Source: CAWAPS01 sp963783945
GTDB lineage: Bacteria; Actinomycetota; Acidimicrobiia; Acidimicrobiales; Palsa-688
Assembly (NCBI GenBank): GCA_963783945.1
Contig: CAWAPS010000019.1
Location: 310,001-374,000 of the forward strand
Direction: 5' to 3'
Length of the DNA stretch: 64,000 bases
Numbering within the stretch: the stretch's first letter is position 1; each line of letters starts with the position of its first letter. Positions 35,468-43,861 of the stretch are shown piece by piece. The notes below the pieces were generated by a model. It saw nothing but the letters and a program-made list of their open reading frames with translations, was not told the origin of the DNA and ran no database searches. The translations under genes and the position numbers were made by a program.

Positions 35468-36853
35468 TCAATACGCGGTCCAGTCGGTAGCGGCCATTGC
35501 CGAGCGGGCGCCGGCCACCAGCGCTTCGGCATTTTGGGGCAGGATGACGCCGGCAGAGGCGGCGGTCCGGGCGGCCTCGGCAAAGCGTCCGAGGTAGCCG
35601 TCGGTGTCTCCGTAGAGCATTTGCAACTTGCCGGCGGTGAACGGCACGCTCGACCCGCCGAGGCGTCCTAACGTATCGGGCGCCGACGGGTCGGCCCGGT
35701 TGGTGGCGACGGGCACCTGGACCTGCGGAAGCCGTATCCCCCCACAGGCGATGCCGTGCTCATCGCGCTGGACTTCAGGCGGGTCCCCGGCAAACTCGAT
35801 CCGGGGCTGGATGGGCGGGGGCGGACCGCCCTCGAGCCACAACTGCATGTGGTGAATCGCGGCGTCGACAACTGGAGCCAGCGACACCTGATTGATACCG
35901 CTTGTGACAGGCATGACCCGGCCGAGGTCGCGCTCGGCCCGCGGGGCGATGGCCAGCATGTCCGGCAGGGAGACGTGGGAGGTCCCGGCAACCTCCCAGT
36001 AGCGAAAGCGGTCGGTATCCGGCTGGCGCACGCCGTAGCACGCAATCGCCTCGAGCTCCGAGTTGACGATCATCACCCTGGCATCGAGATCGTCTCGCAG
36101 CACATGCGCCGCCAGGCTCGGCAGTCCGCCGGCCGAGACGGCTGGATTGAAGACAAAGTCGCCCACCTCGAGGGGGGATCCGGAGCCGAAATACAACGTG
36201 ACCAGGAAACCGTCGAATACGCCTGCAGGCCGCTGGACCGCGTTTATGTAGGTAGCAAGCCGTCCGGCCGACTGCGAGCCCCCGGTAGCGAGCAGGTGGC
36301 GGACCTCCAGGCCGCCCATGAGATCGATCGGACGGCGGGCTCGTCCCGGTCCGATGGCGCGCCCCGCCTGCGAGAAAATGTCGAACGAGTAGTCGTCGCT
36401 CGGGATCGACAACGACCCGTACCGGTCGGCGTCCCAGACCACCAGGCCCACCGGGCTCGGCGGCAGTCCGTGGATACCCGCCCGCTGCGCCGAAACCGCC
36501 ACATACGCGTGCCCGCCCGCAAAAACGTCAGGGCTGTCACCCAGCGCGAAGTTCTCGAAGCCGGCCGATACGTTGTTCCAGGACACGATCACAGTGCCGT
36601 TGAACGCTGACGGGTCCTCCGGGCGGTAGACGACAATCCGGGTCTTGTACGGGCTGGATCCAGCCGGTGCGATTCGCCAGCGCCCGTCACGGGCGAGCTC
36701 GCCACCCCCGGATGCCCGGTACCGGGTGGCCGTTCCCTCGAGAAAAAACTCGTCTTCGCGATAACCGTGCTCGGCGAGCTCGATCATCGGCCGGCCGAAC
36801 GGCCACCCTCGCCTCCCGCCGGTGATCGGTCCGGAAATCCTAGGGGTCGTCAT
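35468..36853 (-). CDS. alpha/beta hydrolase domain-containing protein (Abhydrolase_10-like)
   Basis: A 461-residue large alpha/beta hydrolase-like protein. VVYRPEDPSAFNGTVIVSWNNVSAG opens the core, TGGSQSAGRLATYIN (G-x-S-x-S-A-G) is the likely nucleophile elbow, and GTSHVSLPDML may carry the catalytic His. No signal peptide is evident. ATG 36853 is chosen because the upstream in-frame 64 codons are antisense-like and lack family sequence. The function is unproven; members are often found next to catabolic oxidoreductases and may be esterases. Confidence 0.8.
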   Translation of the reverse strand: MTTPRISGPITGGRRGWPFGRPMIELAEHGYREDEFFLEGTATRYRASGGGELARDGRWRIAPAGSSPYKTRIVVYRPEDPSAFNGTVIVSWNNVSAGFENFALGDSPDVFAGGHAYVAVSAQRAGIHGLPPSPVGLVVWDADRYGSLSIPSDDYSFDIFSQAGRAIGPGRARRPIDLMGGLEVRHLLATGGSQSAGRLATYINAVQRPAGVFDGFLVTLYFGSGSPLEVGDFVFNPAVSAGGLPSLAAHVLRDDLDARVMIVNSELEAIACYGVRQPDTDRFRYWEVAGTSHVSLPDMLAIAPRAERDLGRVMPVTSGINQVSLAPVVDAAIHHMQLWLEGGPPPPIQPRIEFAGDPPEVQRDEHGIACGGIRLPQVQVPVATNRADPSAPDTLGRLGGSSVPFTAGKLQMLYGDTDGYLGRFAEAARTAASAGVILPQNAEALVAGARSAMAATDWTAY

Positions 36854-36962
36854 GGCGGCCGGGTCTCGGCGCCCTCGGCCCCGCCGGGGACGAAACCGGA
36901 CCGGCCCTCGATGGCTCCCATGAGCTCCTCCCCTTTCTGCCCGGGTTGCGGTGCGGCAGCGG

Positions 36963-37733
36963 CTAAAGCGCGCGAAACAACCCGCCGTCCACCAGGATCT
37001 GGGCTCCGTTGACATAACTGGCGGCGTCACTCGCCAGAAAGACACACACGCCGACCATGTCCTCGGGCTGGCCGATGCGCTTCATCGGGTTGATAGCAGC
37101 CGCTTGGCTCTTGGCCCCCGGCGCCCACGCCTTCGTAATGTCAGTGTCGAACGCGCCGGGCAACACCAGATTGGCCCGAACCTTCGGAGACCACGCCCCG
37201 GCCAGACCCAGTGTCAGCGCATTGAGCCCGGCCTTGGCCATGGCGTAAGGAAGGTCACTCCAGTCCGGCCGCAGCGATCCCGCCGTCGTGACATTGATGA
37301 TCGACCCGCCGTCGCCCTCCGCCATGCGTGAGCCGATCAGTGACCCGAGGCGGAACGGCCCCCTCGCGTTGACCGAGTGCACCTTGTCGTACAGGTCCGG
37401 CGTGACCGACGTGAGGTCATCGTAGAGCGGGGACATGCCGGCGTTGTTGACGAGCACATCGCAGCGCCCGAACTCGCCGTAGACCGTGTCAACCAGGCGG
37501 TCGCAATCCTCCCATCTGCCGACATGACAGCCCACCGGAAGGGCGCGGCGCCCCGTGGCGGCTTCAATTTCCCGAGCCGCGACCTCGCAGTTGTCGACCT
37601 TTCGGCTGGCCACCACGACATCGGCCCCGGCCGCGGCCAGACCCTCGGATACCGCTCGGCCGATCCCGCGGCTCCCGCCGGTGACGACGGCTACCTTGCC
37701 GCTGAGATCGAACAGCTCCTCGGGCTTCTTCAT
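36963..37733 (-). CDS. SDR family oxidoreductase
   Basis: A 256-residue classical SDR: VVTGGSRGIGRAVSEGLA, VNNAGMSPLYDD, NVTTAGSLRPDW with Thr residues where Ser is usual, and YAMAKAG with Tyr and Lys. ATG 37733 has GGGGAG 5 nt upstream; a GTG at 37751 is less likely. Typical 3-oxoacyl-ACP-reductase-like SDR. The upstream side is a 415-nt spacer with an unusual G-rich tract and a large inverted repeat. Confidence 0.92.
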   Translation of the reverse strand: MKKPEELFDLSGKVAVVTGGSRGIGRAVSEGLAAAGADVVVASRKVDNCEVAAREIEAATGRRALPVGCHVGRWEDCDRLVDTVYGEFGRCDVLVNNAGMSPLYDDLTSVTPDLYDKVHSVNARGPFRLGSLIGSRMAEGDGGSIINVTTAGSLRPDWSDLPYAMAKAGLNALTLGLAGAWSPKVRANLVLPGAFDTDITKAWAPGAKSQAAAINPMKRIGQPEDMVGVCVFLASDAASYVNGAQILVDGGLFRAL

Positions 37734-37849
37734 CAGGCTCCCCTGGTACACGATCCCGGACCGGCGCCCTCGGTCACGGGAGCACCAAGGGACATATGGT
37801 AGTGGCGGTTCGTGGGCTCATGACGGGATATGCAAACGGGGAATGGCCC

Positions 37850-37869
37850 GGGGGCGGGGCGGGGCGGGG
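37850..37869 (+). other. potential G-quadruplex motif
   Basis: Four runs of at least four G separated by single C residues. It lies 117 nt upstream of the start of the minus-strand SDR, in its presumed promoter region. Such a sequence can form a very stable four-stranded structure; whether it does so in the cell is unknown. Confidence 0.6.
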
Positions 37870-37941
37870 CCCCGGGTTGAAATGGGGCCGCGGCGAGACC
37901 AGATGACCCCTACTGTCATCGAATCTCGTAGACATTTTGTT

Positions 37942-37988
37942 TTCTCGGTGTCGTATCGCACGCCATCCGTGCGATCTGGCACCGAGAA
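37942..37988. repeat. imperfect inverted repeat, 21-nt arms
   Basis: Arms 37942-37962 and 37968-37988 pair at 18 of 21 positions around the 5-nt loop CCATC. It has no adjacent T-tract in the right orientation for a simple terminator. It sits between the tandem SnoaL gene and the SDR, both on the minus strand. It could be an operator, a processed RNA hairpin or a terminator. Confidence 0.55.
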
Positions 37989-38148
37989 CACGAATCGTTT
38001 ACGAGAAAGCGTTCACAAGCGCCCAAGCGGCACGATGGGACCGGCCGCCCGGATCGACTGCACCGAGCAGCCCGACCGACCGAACCGACCCGCCCGACCG
38101 GATCAACCGGCCCGACGGAACCGACCGAGACGCGCCCCCCGGGAAGGG
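37989..38148. other. noncoding spacer rich in CCGAC repeats
   Basis: The rest of the 37734-38148 gap carries no convincing gene. At 38070-38130 it contains many close copies of CCGACC/CCGAAC, a simple low-complexity repeat just downstream of the tandem SnoaL stop codon. Confidence 0.5.
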
Positions 38149-39222
38149 TCAGTGCCCGGTTGAGAGCTGGCGCAGGGTCTCCGGCGACACGTGTCGGGAA
38201 AGATCGCCTACCAGGTCGGTGTACTCACGGCGCGACACGAGCTTCCACTCCCCACCCCCCGTCAGGCGGAACTCGTCGTCGTAACGGCCGGCGATGATGA
38301 TCTGCAACGGGAACCCATCCATTCCCTGCAGGACGGTGTAGTACGAACGAGTGTCGGCTGAACGCCCGTCAGCGGCGAAACTGACATCAATGTTGGTGAT
38401 CAGATGCTTGGTGTGCGGCTTCCCGTCGTCGTAGCGGAGCACCGACGCCTTGTACAGATCCTCTATCTCCCGGGCCGTCCTCGTCTGCATCTGGTCGTCG
38501 GGGACCCGGGCGGCGTTGCGCCCGACCGCCCCGCCGAACTTGACGCCGGCCAGGAGGTCGCCGACGGCGGCGAAGTCGCCGCTGTCCACCCGCCGCGGGT
38601 AGCTGAGCACTATGCGCCGGATCTCCTCCGTAGCCAGGGCCCGGTCGAACTCAGCCGTCTCCGGCCCGGCGGCCGCCCCGGCTACCGGCGACGTCTCCGC
38701 CGGATCTGAAGGATACGGTTCGAACGGCAGACCGGCGTTTACCTCGAGCTGCTCCGGTTGGCGCACGTGGAACCGGACGTCACCCTTGATGTCCATGCAC
38801 TCTCTGCGCACCGCCATCTTCCACTCGCCGTCGTTTCGCCTGAGCGTGTCGTCGTACCGCCCGGTGCATATCACTTGCAGCGGCAGCTCCGGCCGGGCCT
38901 GGAGCACCACGAAGTTGGAGTGGGCCCGGGCTTCCTGCGCGTCTGGTGAGATCTCGATATCGATGTTGGTGATGAGGTGCTTGGCGTGCGATAGCCCGTC
39001 GGGGTAGTAGATGACGGAACGCTCGTACAGCTCGGCAAAGGCGTCGCCAGACACGACCGGCAGATCCGCTTCGGGTACCCCGAAGTGCCCCATGCGGGCA
39101 CCGTCGAGGAGCCGGCCCACCGCGGCCACATCGCCGGTGTCGCTCGCCTCCGGGTAAGTGAAGACGACCCGCCGGATGTCCTCCAGGGTTGCGGCCCGAT
39201 CGAACCCATCGCTGTTGGTCAC
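38149..39222 (-). CDS. tandem SnoaL/NTF2-like protein, two fused domains
   Basis: A 357-residue protein made of two SnoaL_4-like domains (about 10-150 and 190-357) joined by a Pro/Ala linker (SPVAGAAAGPE). Each repeats the same landmarks: EDIRRVVFTYPEASDTGD against EEIRRIVLSYPRRVDSGD, and KHLITNIDIEIS against KHLITNIDVSF. Single-domain SnoaL proteins form dimers, so the fusion may encode a pseudo-dimer in one chain. GTG 39222 is preceded by AGGGAGA. No catalytic residue is assigned. It is divergent from the molybdenum hydroxylase operon and could act on its product. Confidence 0.85.
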   Translation of the reverse strand: MTNSDGFDRAATLEDIRRVVFTYPEASDTGDVAAVGRLLDGARMGHFGVPEADLPVVSGDAFAELYERSVIYYPDGLSHAKHLITNIDIEISPDAQEARAHSNFVVLQARPELPLQVICTGRYDDTLRRNDGEWKMAVRRECMDIKGDVRFHVRQPEQLEVNAGLPFEPYPSDPAETSPVAGAAAGPETAEFDRALATEEIRRIVLSYPRRVDSGDFAAVGDLLAGVKFGGAVGRNAARVPDDQMQTRTAREIEDLYKASVLRYDDGKPHTKHLITNIDVSFAADGRSADTRSYYTVLQGMDGFPLQIIIAGRYDDEFRLTGGGEWKLVSRREYTDLVGDLSRHVSPETLRQLSTGH

Positions 39223-39536
39223 GGCTTCTCCCTCTGAGTGCGTGATCCCCACGTGGTGTCTTGGCGGCGCATACAGTCGAACCCCTCTTCGTGGCCAACC
39301 GGCCGGGCGAATGGCTGGTAACGCAGCAATCTATTGTCACGAATCCCGGAGCACAAGATGTCCCGAAAGGCGCCCGGAGCGACGCTCGACGGTCCCAGAT
39401 GGTCTCCGAACCGCTGGCACCAGGGGGACAACAGGACTACTGTCGGCGGGGATGGTACGCATGAGCGTGGGGGGCAAAGTGCTCTCTGGCCGAGGGATCT
39501 CTGGCCGCGAGAACCGATCTTGAGGAGGCCTGAGCA
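39223..39536. other. divergent intergenic region, no gene seen
   Basis: This 314-nt spacer separates the tandem SnoaL gene from the L-M-S operon and should contain both promoters. The only structure I see is a 10-bp direct repeat (TCTCTGGCCG at 39483 and 39498, period 15 nt) close to the CoxL-type start, and GAGGAGG before its GTG. Confidence 0.5.
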
Positions 39537-41906
39537 GTGAGCGTCATGGGGGCTCGTGCCGTGGGTGCGCGCGTCATGCGGGTGGAGGACCCCCGGATCC
39601 TTACCGGCCGGGGCAGCTATATCGACGACCTGGTGCTGCCCGAAATGTTGCACGCGGCCTTCTTTCGCAGCCAGGTGCCCCATGGCCTGCTTCACTCGCT
39701 GGATGTCTCCGAGGCCCGCCGGCTTCCGGGGGTCCTCGCCGTCTACACGGGCGAGGACATGCAACGCTTGTCCCGTTCGGCTCAGGCCGGAGTGGCGTCG
39801 GGGGCAACGGCCTTTCCGGGAGTGAAGTTGCCATGGTTTCACGCCCTCGCCACCGACAAGGTCCGCTACGTCGGCGACCCCATCGCCATGGTCGTGGCGG
39901 AGAGCCGGGATGTGGCGGAGGACGCGCTCGAGTTGATCGTAGAGGACATCGAGATGCTCGAACCGATCGTGACCTACGACGACGCCCTCGATCCAGCAAA
40001 GCCACTGGTGTTCGAGGAGCTCGGCGACAACGTGAACCTCAGCAGCGAGATGGCGTTCGGGGACATTGACGCAGCATTTGCCAAGGCCGACCGGGTCCTC
40101 ACGGTCACCGTCAACGTCCACCGCCACCAGCCGGCGCCGATGGAGGGTCGAGGAACCGTCGCGAGCTGGGATCCCGAGACGGAACAGCTCACGATCCATA
40201 CTTCGACCCAGTCACCTCACATGTTCCGCATGGTGCTACCCAGCCAGATCGACGTGCCAATGGAGCGAATCCGGGTCGTCACCAAGGACGTCGGCGGGGC
40301 ATTCGGGCTGAAGAACGGAGTCTTCCGAGAGGACATAGCCGTGATCGTGGCGGCGCGCGAACTCGGCCGGCCGGTCAAGTGGGTGGAGGACCGCCTGGAG
40401 CATTTGGCCTCGGCCGGGCACGCCCGTGAGGAGAAGGCGGACCTGGAAGCCGCCGTTACCCACGATGGCGTGCTGCTGGGCGTGCGAATGGACATCAAGG
40501 TCAACATCGGCGCCTATCCGAGCGATCCGTTTCCCGGCACCATGCAGGCGTTCACCATCCCCATCTCGTTCCAGGGCCCCAGCCGGCTGGAGGCCCTCGC
40601 CACCAGGTCTACCGTCCTGTTCACCAACAAGGCCACCTATGTGGCGTACCGAGGGCCGTGGGCGACGGCTGATTTCCTGCGCGAGCGCCTGCTGGACATA
40701 GTGGCCAGAGAGTTGGGAATGGATCCCCTCGATGTTCGGCGCCGGAACTATGTCGTGAGGGACGAGCCGCCGTTGGCCATGCTGACCGGCACTCCCTTCA
40801 CCGGGGTGACCACGGTGGAGAGCGTCGAGCAAGCGGCGCAGCTGATCGACTGGGAGGGTTTCCGGCAGCGCCAGAAGGCCGCGCTCGAGGCCAACAGATA
40901 CATCGGTATCGGCATGGCCTCCTATCTCGAAGCGGCGCCGGGGCCGCGTACTCCGGGCCGCGAGGGTCCTGACATCATGGGGGCCGAGAGCACCCGCTTG
41001 TCGATCGAGAACGACGGCAGGCTGGTAATCGTCACACGTCAGCAGCCCCACGGCCAGGGACACGAGACCACCCTGGCCCAGGTGGCCGCCGACGAGCTCG
41101 GCGTGCGCTTCGAGGACATCACAGTCCGCTACGGGGACACCGATATCACGCCCGTCGCCCTGGTCGGCACGGGGGGCAGCCGGGCCGCCACCATGGCCAA
41201 CGGCGCGGTGCTCCACGCCTCGCGGGAGCTCCGGGAAAAGGTGCTGTCGCTGGCCGCCGATGTGCTCGAAGCGAGCGCCGCCGATCTCCAGATCGATGAG
41301 GGGGTGATCAGCGTCAGGGGTTCGCCCGTCGTCACCCTGAGCCTCGCCGAACTGGCGCACATAGTCGAGGTGGAGCCCGAGCGCCTGGCGCCGGACATCG
41401 ATCGAGATCTGTGGGTCAACCGGGCGTTCGACGGCGGAAAGCCGGGGTGGTCGGGTGGCACCCATTGCTGCGTCGTCGAAATCGACATCGAAACCGGACT
41501 GGTGCGGATCGAGCGTTATCTGGTGGTCGAGGACTGCGGCGTGCCGGTCAACCCGGCGATCGTCGAAGGCCAGGTACGCGGTGGGGTGGCCCAGGCCATC
41601 GGAGCGGTACTGCTGGAGCACGCCGCCTATGCTCCGGACGGCCAGCTCCTCAGCGCCACGTTCATGGATTATCTCATGCCTACCACCACGATCGTCCCCC
41701 GGATCGAGATCCACCATGTCGAGTCGATCATGACCGACCCCGACGTGAACTTCCGCGGCGTCGGAGAAGGCGGCATGATCGTCGCGCCGGCCGCTATCAC
41801 CAACGCCATCGAAGACGCGCTCGCACCGTTTGGAGTGCGCATCACCGAACAGCATCTTCCTCCGTCTCGAATCCTCGAGCTCGTCGGGACCATCAGCGCC
41901 GAATGA
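39537..41906 (+). CDS. xanthine dehydrogenase family molybdopterin-binding subunit (CoxL-like)
   Basis: A 789-residue large subunit of a molybdenum hydroxylase. YVGDP (111-115), GGAFG (253-257), QPHGQGHET and FRGVGEGGM near the C-terminus (catalytic Glu at about 744) bind the molybdenum cytosine-dinucleotide cofactor. The active-site loop is AYRGPW (369-374), not the AYRCSFR of form I CO dehydrogenase, so CO oxidation is unlikely; hydroxylation of an aldehyde or N-heterocycle fits better. GTG start after GAGGAGG. It overlaps the FAD subunit gene by 4 nt. Confidence 0.95.
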   Translation: MSVMGARAVGARVMRVEDPRILTGRGSYIDDLVLPEMLHAAFFRSQVPHGLLHSLDVSEARRLPGVLAVYTGEDMQRLSRSAQAGVASGATAFPGVKLPWFHALATDKVRYVGDPIAMVVAESRDVAEDALELIVEDIEMLEPIVTYDDALDPAKPLVFEELGDNVNLSSEMAFGDIDAAFAKADRVLTVTVNVHRHQPAPMEGRGTVASWDPETEQLTIHTSTQSPHMFRMVLPSQIDVPMERIRVVTKDVGGAFGLKNGVFREDIAVIVAARELGRPVKWVEDRLEHLASAGHAREEKADLEAAVTHDGVLLGVRMDIKVNIGAYPSDPFPGTMQAFTIPISFQGPSRLEALATRSTVLFTNKATYVAYRGPWATADFLRERLLDIVARELGMDPLDVRRRNYVVRDEPPLAMLTGTPFTGVTTVESVEQAAQLIDWEGFRQRQKAALEANRYIGIGMASYLEAAPGPRTPGREGPDIMGAESTRLSIENDGRLVIVTRQQPHGQGHETTLAQVAADELGVRFEDITVRYGDTDITPVALVGTGGSRAATMANGAVLHASRELREKVLSLAADVLEASAADLQIDEGVISVRGSPVVTLSLAELAHIVEVEPERLAPDIDRDLWVNRAFDGGKPGWSGGTHCCVVEIDIETGLVRIERYLVVEDCGVPVNPAIVEGQVRGGVAQAIGAVLLEHAAYAPDGQLLSATFMDYLMPTTTIVPRIEIHHVESIMTDPDVNFRGVGEGGMIVAPAAITNAIEDALAPFGVRITEQHLPPSRILELVGTISAE

Positions 41907-42769
41907 GGCCACCCCCGTTCGGCTATTGCTCGCCCGACACCCTCGAGGAGGTGCTCGACCTGCTTGGTGAGCACGGCGACGAAGCGAAAATTATCGCCGG
42001 TGGCCAGAGCCTCATGCCGATGCTCGCCATGCGCCTGGCCCGTCCCGCCCATCTGGTCGACATCAACCGCGTCAAATCGCTCAGCGGAATCGACGACCGC
42101 GGGTCGGTTCTGGCCTTCGGTGCGACCACGCGAGAGCGCGCCGCCGAGAGGTCCCAGATAGTGGCCGAGAGATTACCGGTGCTGGCGGAGGCCCTACCGC
42201 TCATCGGCCATGTCTCGATCCGCAACCGCGGCACGATCGGGGGCAGCATCTCCCACGCCGACGCCTCGGCGGAGTTGCCGGCGGTTGCGTCGGTCACTGA
42301 CGCTGACATGGTGATCCGGTCTCGTGCCGCAGAAAGGGTCGTCCCGGCCGACGAATTCTTTGTCAGCCATTTCATGACCGCCCTCGCCGACGACGAGTGC
42401 CTGACCGAGGTGCGGGTCCCAATCAGTCCGGCCACCACCGGATGGTCATTCCAGGAGGTGGCCAGGCGCTACGGAGATTTTGCGTTGGTCGCGGCCGCAG
42501 CCATGGTCAGGCTCGATGCGAACAGACTGATCGAGGAGGCGCGCATCTGCATGATCGGGGTAGCGGACCGCCCGTTACGGGCCCGCCAGGTGGAAGCCTC
42601 TCTCGCGGGTACGGCCGCCTCGGCCAACACCTTCGCCGCCGCGGCGGCGGACGCCGCCCGGGAGCTCGAGCCGGCGTCGGACATGCACGGCAGCGCCGCC
42701 TACCGACGGCACCTCGCCGGCGTCACCGTGCGGCGGGCGCTGACTGCGGCGGCGGGGCGAGCAGCATGA
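41903..42769 (+). CDS. FAD-binding subunit of xanthine dehydrogenase family (CoxM-like)
   Basis: A 288-residue medium subunit. AGGQSLMPMLAMR (about 33-45) and RNRGTIGGSISHAD are the two FAD-pyrophosphate-binding motifs of the CoxM/XdhB family, and the C-terminal CO_deh_flav_C domain follows. It passes electrons from the FeS subunit to the external acceptor. It begins with ATGA overlapping the CoxL-like stop and ends with an ATGA overlap into the FeS subunit, so the three are translationally coupled. Confidence 0.95.
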   Translation: MRPPPFGYCSPDTLEEVLDLLGEHGDEAKIIAGGQSLMPMLAMRLARPAHLVDINRVKSLSGIDDRGSVLAFGATTRERAAERSQIVAERLPVLAEALPLIGHVSIRNRGTIGGSISHADASAELPAVASVTDADMVIRSRAAERVVPADEFFVSHFMTALADDECLTEVRVPISPATTGWSFQEVARRYGDFALVAAAAMVRLDANRLIEEARICMIGVADRPLRARQVEASLAGTAASANTFAAAAADAARELEPASDMHGSAAYRRHLAGVTVRRALTAAAGRAA

Positions 42770-43263
42770 CCGACACCTCGAGGGAGATCCGAATGGTGGT
42801 AAACGGTACCTCCCACCAGGCCACGGTCGATGTCCGGATCACGCTGTCGAGCTTTCTTCGCGAGCAACTGGGCCTGACCGGGACCCACGTGGGTTGCGAA
42901 CACGGGGTGTGCGGGGCGTGCACCGTTCTCGTCGACGGGGAGGCGGTGCGCTCCTGCCTGATGCTCGCGGTTCAAGCCCGGGACTGCGAGCTCATGACGG
43001 TCGAGGGGCTCGCTGACGGAGACGAACTTCATCCCGTACAGCAGGCATTCTGGGAGAGCCACGCGTTTCAATGCGGCTTTTGCACGCCGGGGTTTGTCAT
43101 GGCAAGCGTCGCTTTGCTCAACGACGATCCAAACCCAACAGAGGATGAGGTCCGCGAGACGCTATCGGGGAACATTTGCCGGTGTACCGGCTACCAGACG
43201 ATCGTCGACGGGGTCCTCCTGGCGGCGGAAAGGCTCGGCCGGCCCATCGAAGCATCCGGGTGA
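42766..43263 (+). CDS. (2Fe-2S)-binding subunit of xanthine dehydrogenase family (CoxS-like)
   Basis: A 165-residue small subunit with two [2Fe-2S] clusters: plant-type ligands C44, C49, C52 and C64 (GCEHGVCGACTV..SC) and C103, C106, C138 and C140 (CGFCTPGF and ICRCTGY). It carries electrons from molybdenum to FAD. Start ATG 42766 overlaps the FAD subunit stop. The L-M-S order differs from the M-S-L order of classical cox operons. No maturation gene (CoxD/E/F, MobA-like) follows within the window. Confidence 0.96.
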   Translation: MTDTSREIRMVVNGTSHQATVDVRITLSSFLREQLGLTGTHVGCEHGVCGACTVLVDGEAVRSCLMLAVQARDCELMTVEGLADGDELHPVQQAFWESHAFQCGFCTPGFVMASVALLNDDPNPTEDEVRETLSGNICRCTGYQTIVDGVLLAAERLGRPIEASG

Positions 43264-43313
43264 TCCAGCGACCGTTCGGCTCCACCAGCAAAGTTTCGCG
43301 AAAGGCTGACAGC

Positions 43314-43754
43314 TCAGGTGTCGAGCGTCGGTAGCGGCGACCCAGCCGGTTGCACCCAGGTCACATCGTTCTGGTAGCGCCGCTCGTCTATCCGCCATTC
43401 ACCAGCGCGAAACGACCATTTATCGGAATATCGACCGTAGACGATGATGTCGTTGCCGGCGGTGCGCTCGCAGGCGTGAACATAGCTCTCGCTCGTGGCC
43501 CGCTCACCGGCGACCTCGATGAGGATGTTGGTGAGCTGGTGAGACACGCCGTCCATCTGCTTCATGCTGTCAAGGCACCACGCCATGAATTCCTGGCCGG
43601 TCCCCTCGAAGATTCCCTCGTAGTGAGCCAGACCGCCGGGGTGCCAGATCTTCGATCCCAACTCGGGGTCGACCCGATCGACCGCATGACAATAGCGATG
43701 CAGAACCTCAGTGATGGCCTGCTTCGCCTGCAATGTCTCCAATGTGTCCAGCAT
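43314..43754 (-). CDS. SnoaL/NTF2-like protein
   Basis: A 146-residue SnoaL_4-type protein: QAKQAITEVLHRYCHAVDRVD, then KIWHPGGLAHYEG, SHQLTNILIEVAGERATSESYV and YGRYSDKWSFRAGEWRIDERRY. The HQLTNILIEV strand with its His resembles the family's presumed acid/base position. ATG 43754 is chosen for the GGAGACAGGG before it; ATG 43784 is farther. It is convergent with the CoxS-like gene (50 nt) and follows the LLM gene by about 107 nt on the same strand, repeating the SnoaL-LLM pairing seen at 2.8-4.4 kb. Confidence 0.88.
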   Translation of the reverse strand: MLDTLETLQAKQAITEVLHRYCHAVDRVDPELGSKIWHPGGLAHYEGIFEGTGQEFMAWCLDSMKQMDGVSHQLTNILIEVAGERATSESYVHACERTAGNDIIVYGRYSDKWSFRAGEWRIDERRYQNDVTWVQPAGSPLPTLDT

Positions 43755-43861
43755 CCCTGTCTCCATTCTGTCGCCGGCCGGCAAATGGGCCTTCAGGAGT
43801 TGATCGAGCAGCGACTCGCCGCCAGATTAAAGCCGTTCGCCAAACGGGTCGTGCTGCTTTG

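Noticed and set aside
38070..38130. CRISPR-like or tandem repeat array of CCGAC units
   Set aside because: The units are short, irregularly spaced and have no distinct spacers; this is low-complexity GC-rich sequence.
40236..41912. A 558-codon minus-strand frame inside the CoxL-like gene
   Set aside because: The plus-strand molybdopterin-binding subunit has all family motifs; the minus frame is a shadow.
39537..43263. Carbon monoxide dehydrogenase (cox) operon
   Set aside because: The large subunit lacks the AYRCSFR active-site loop with its catalytic Cys and reads AYRGPW, so CO oxidation is not supported.
43755..43861. Short plus-strand frame containing LQELIEQRLAARLKPFAK
   Set aside because: It looks protein-like but is too short, lacks a start signal of its own, and lies between two minus-strand genes.
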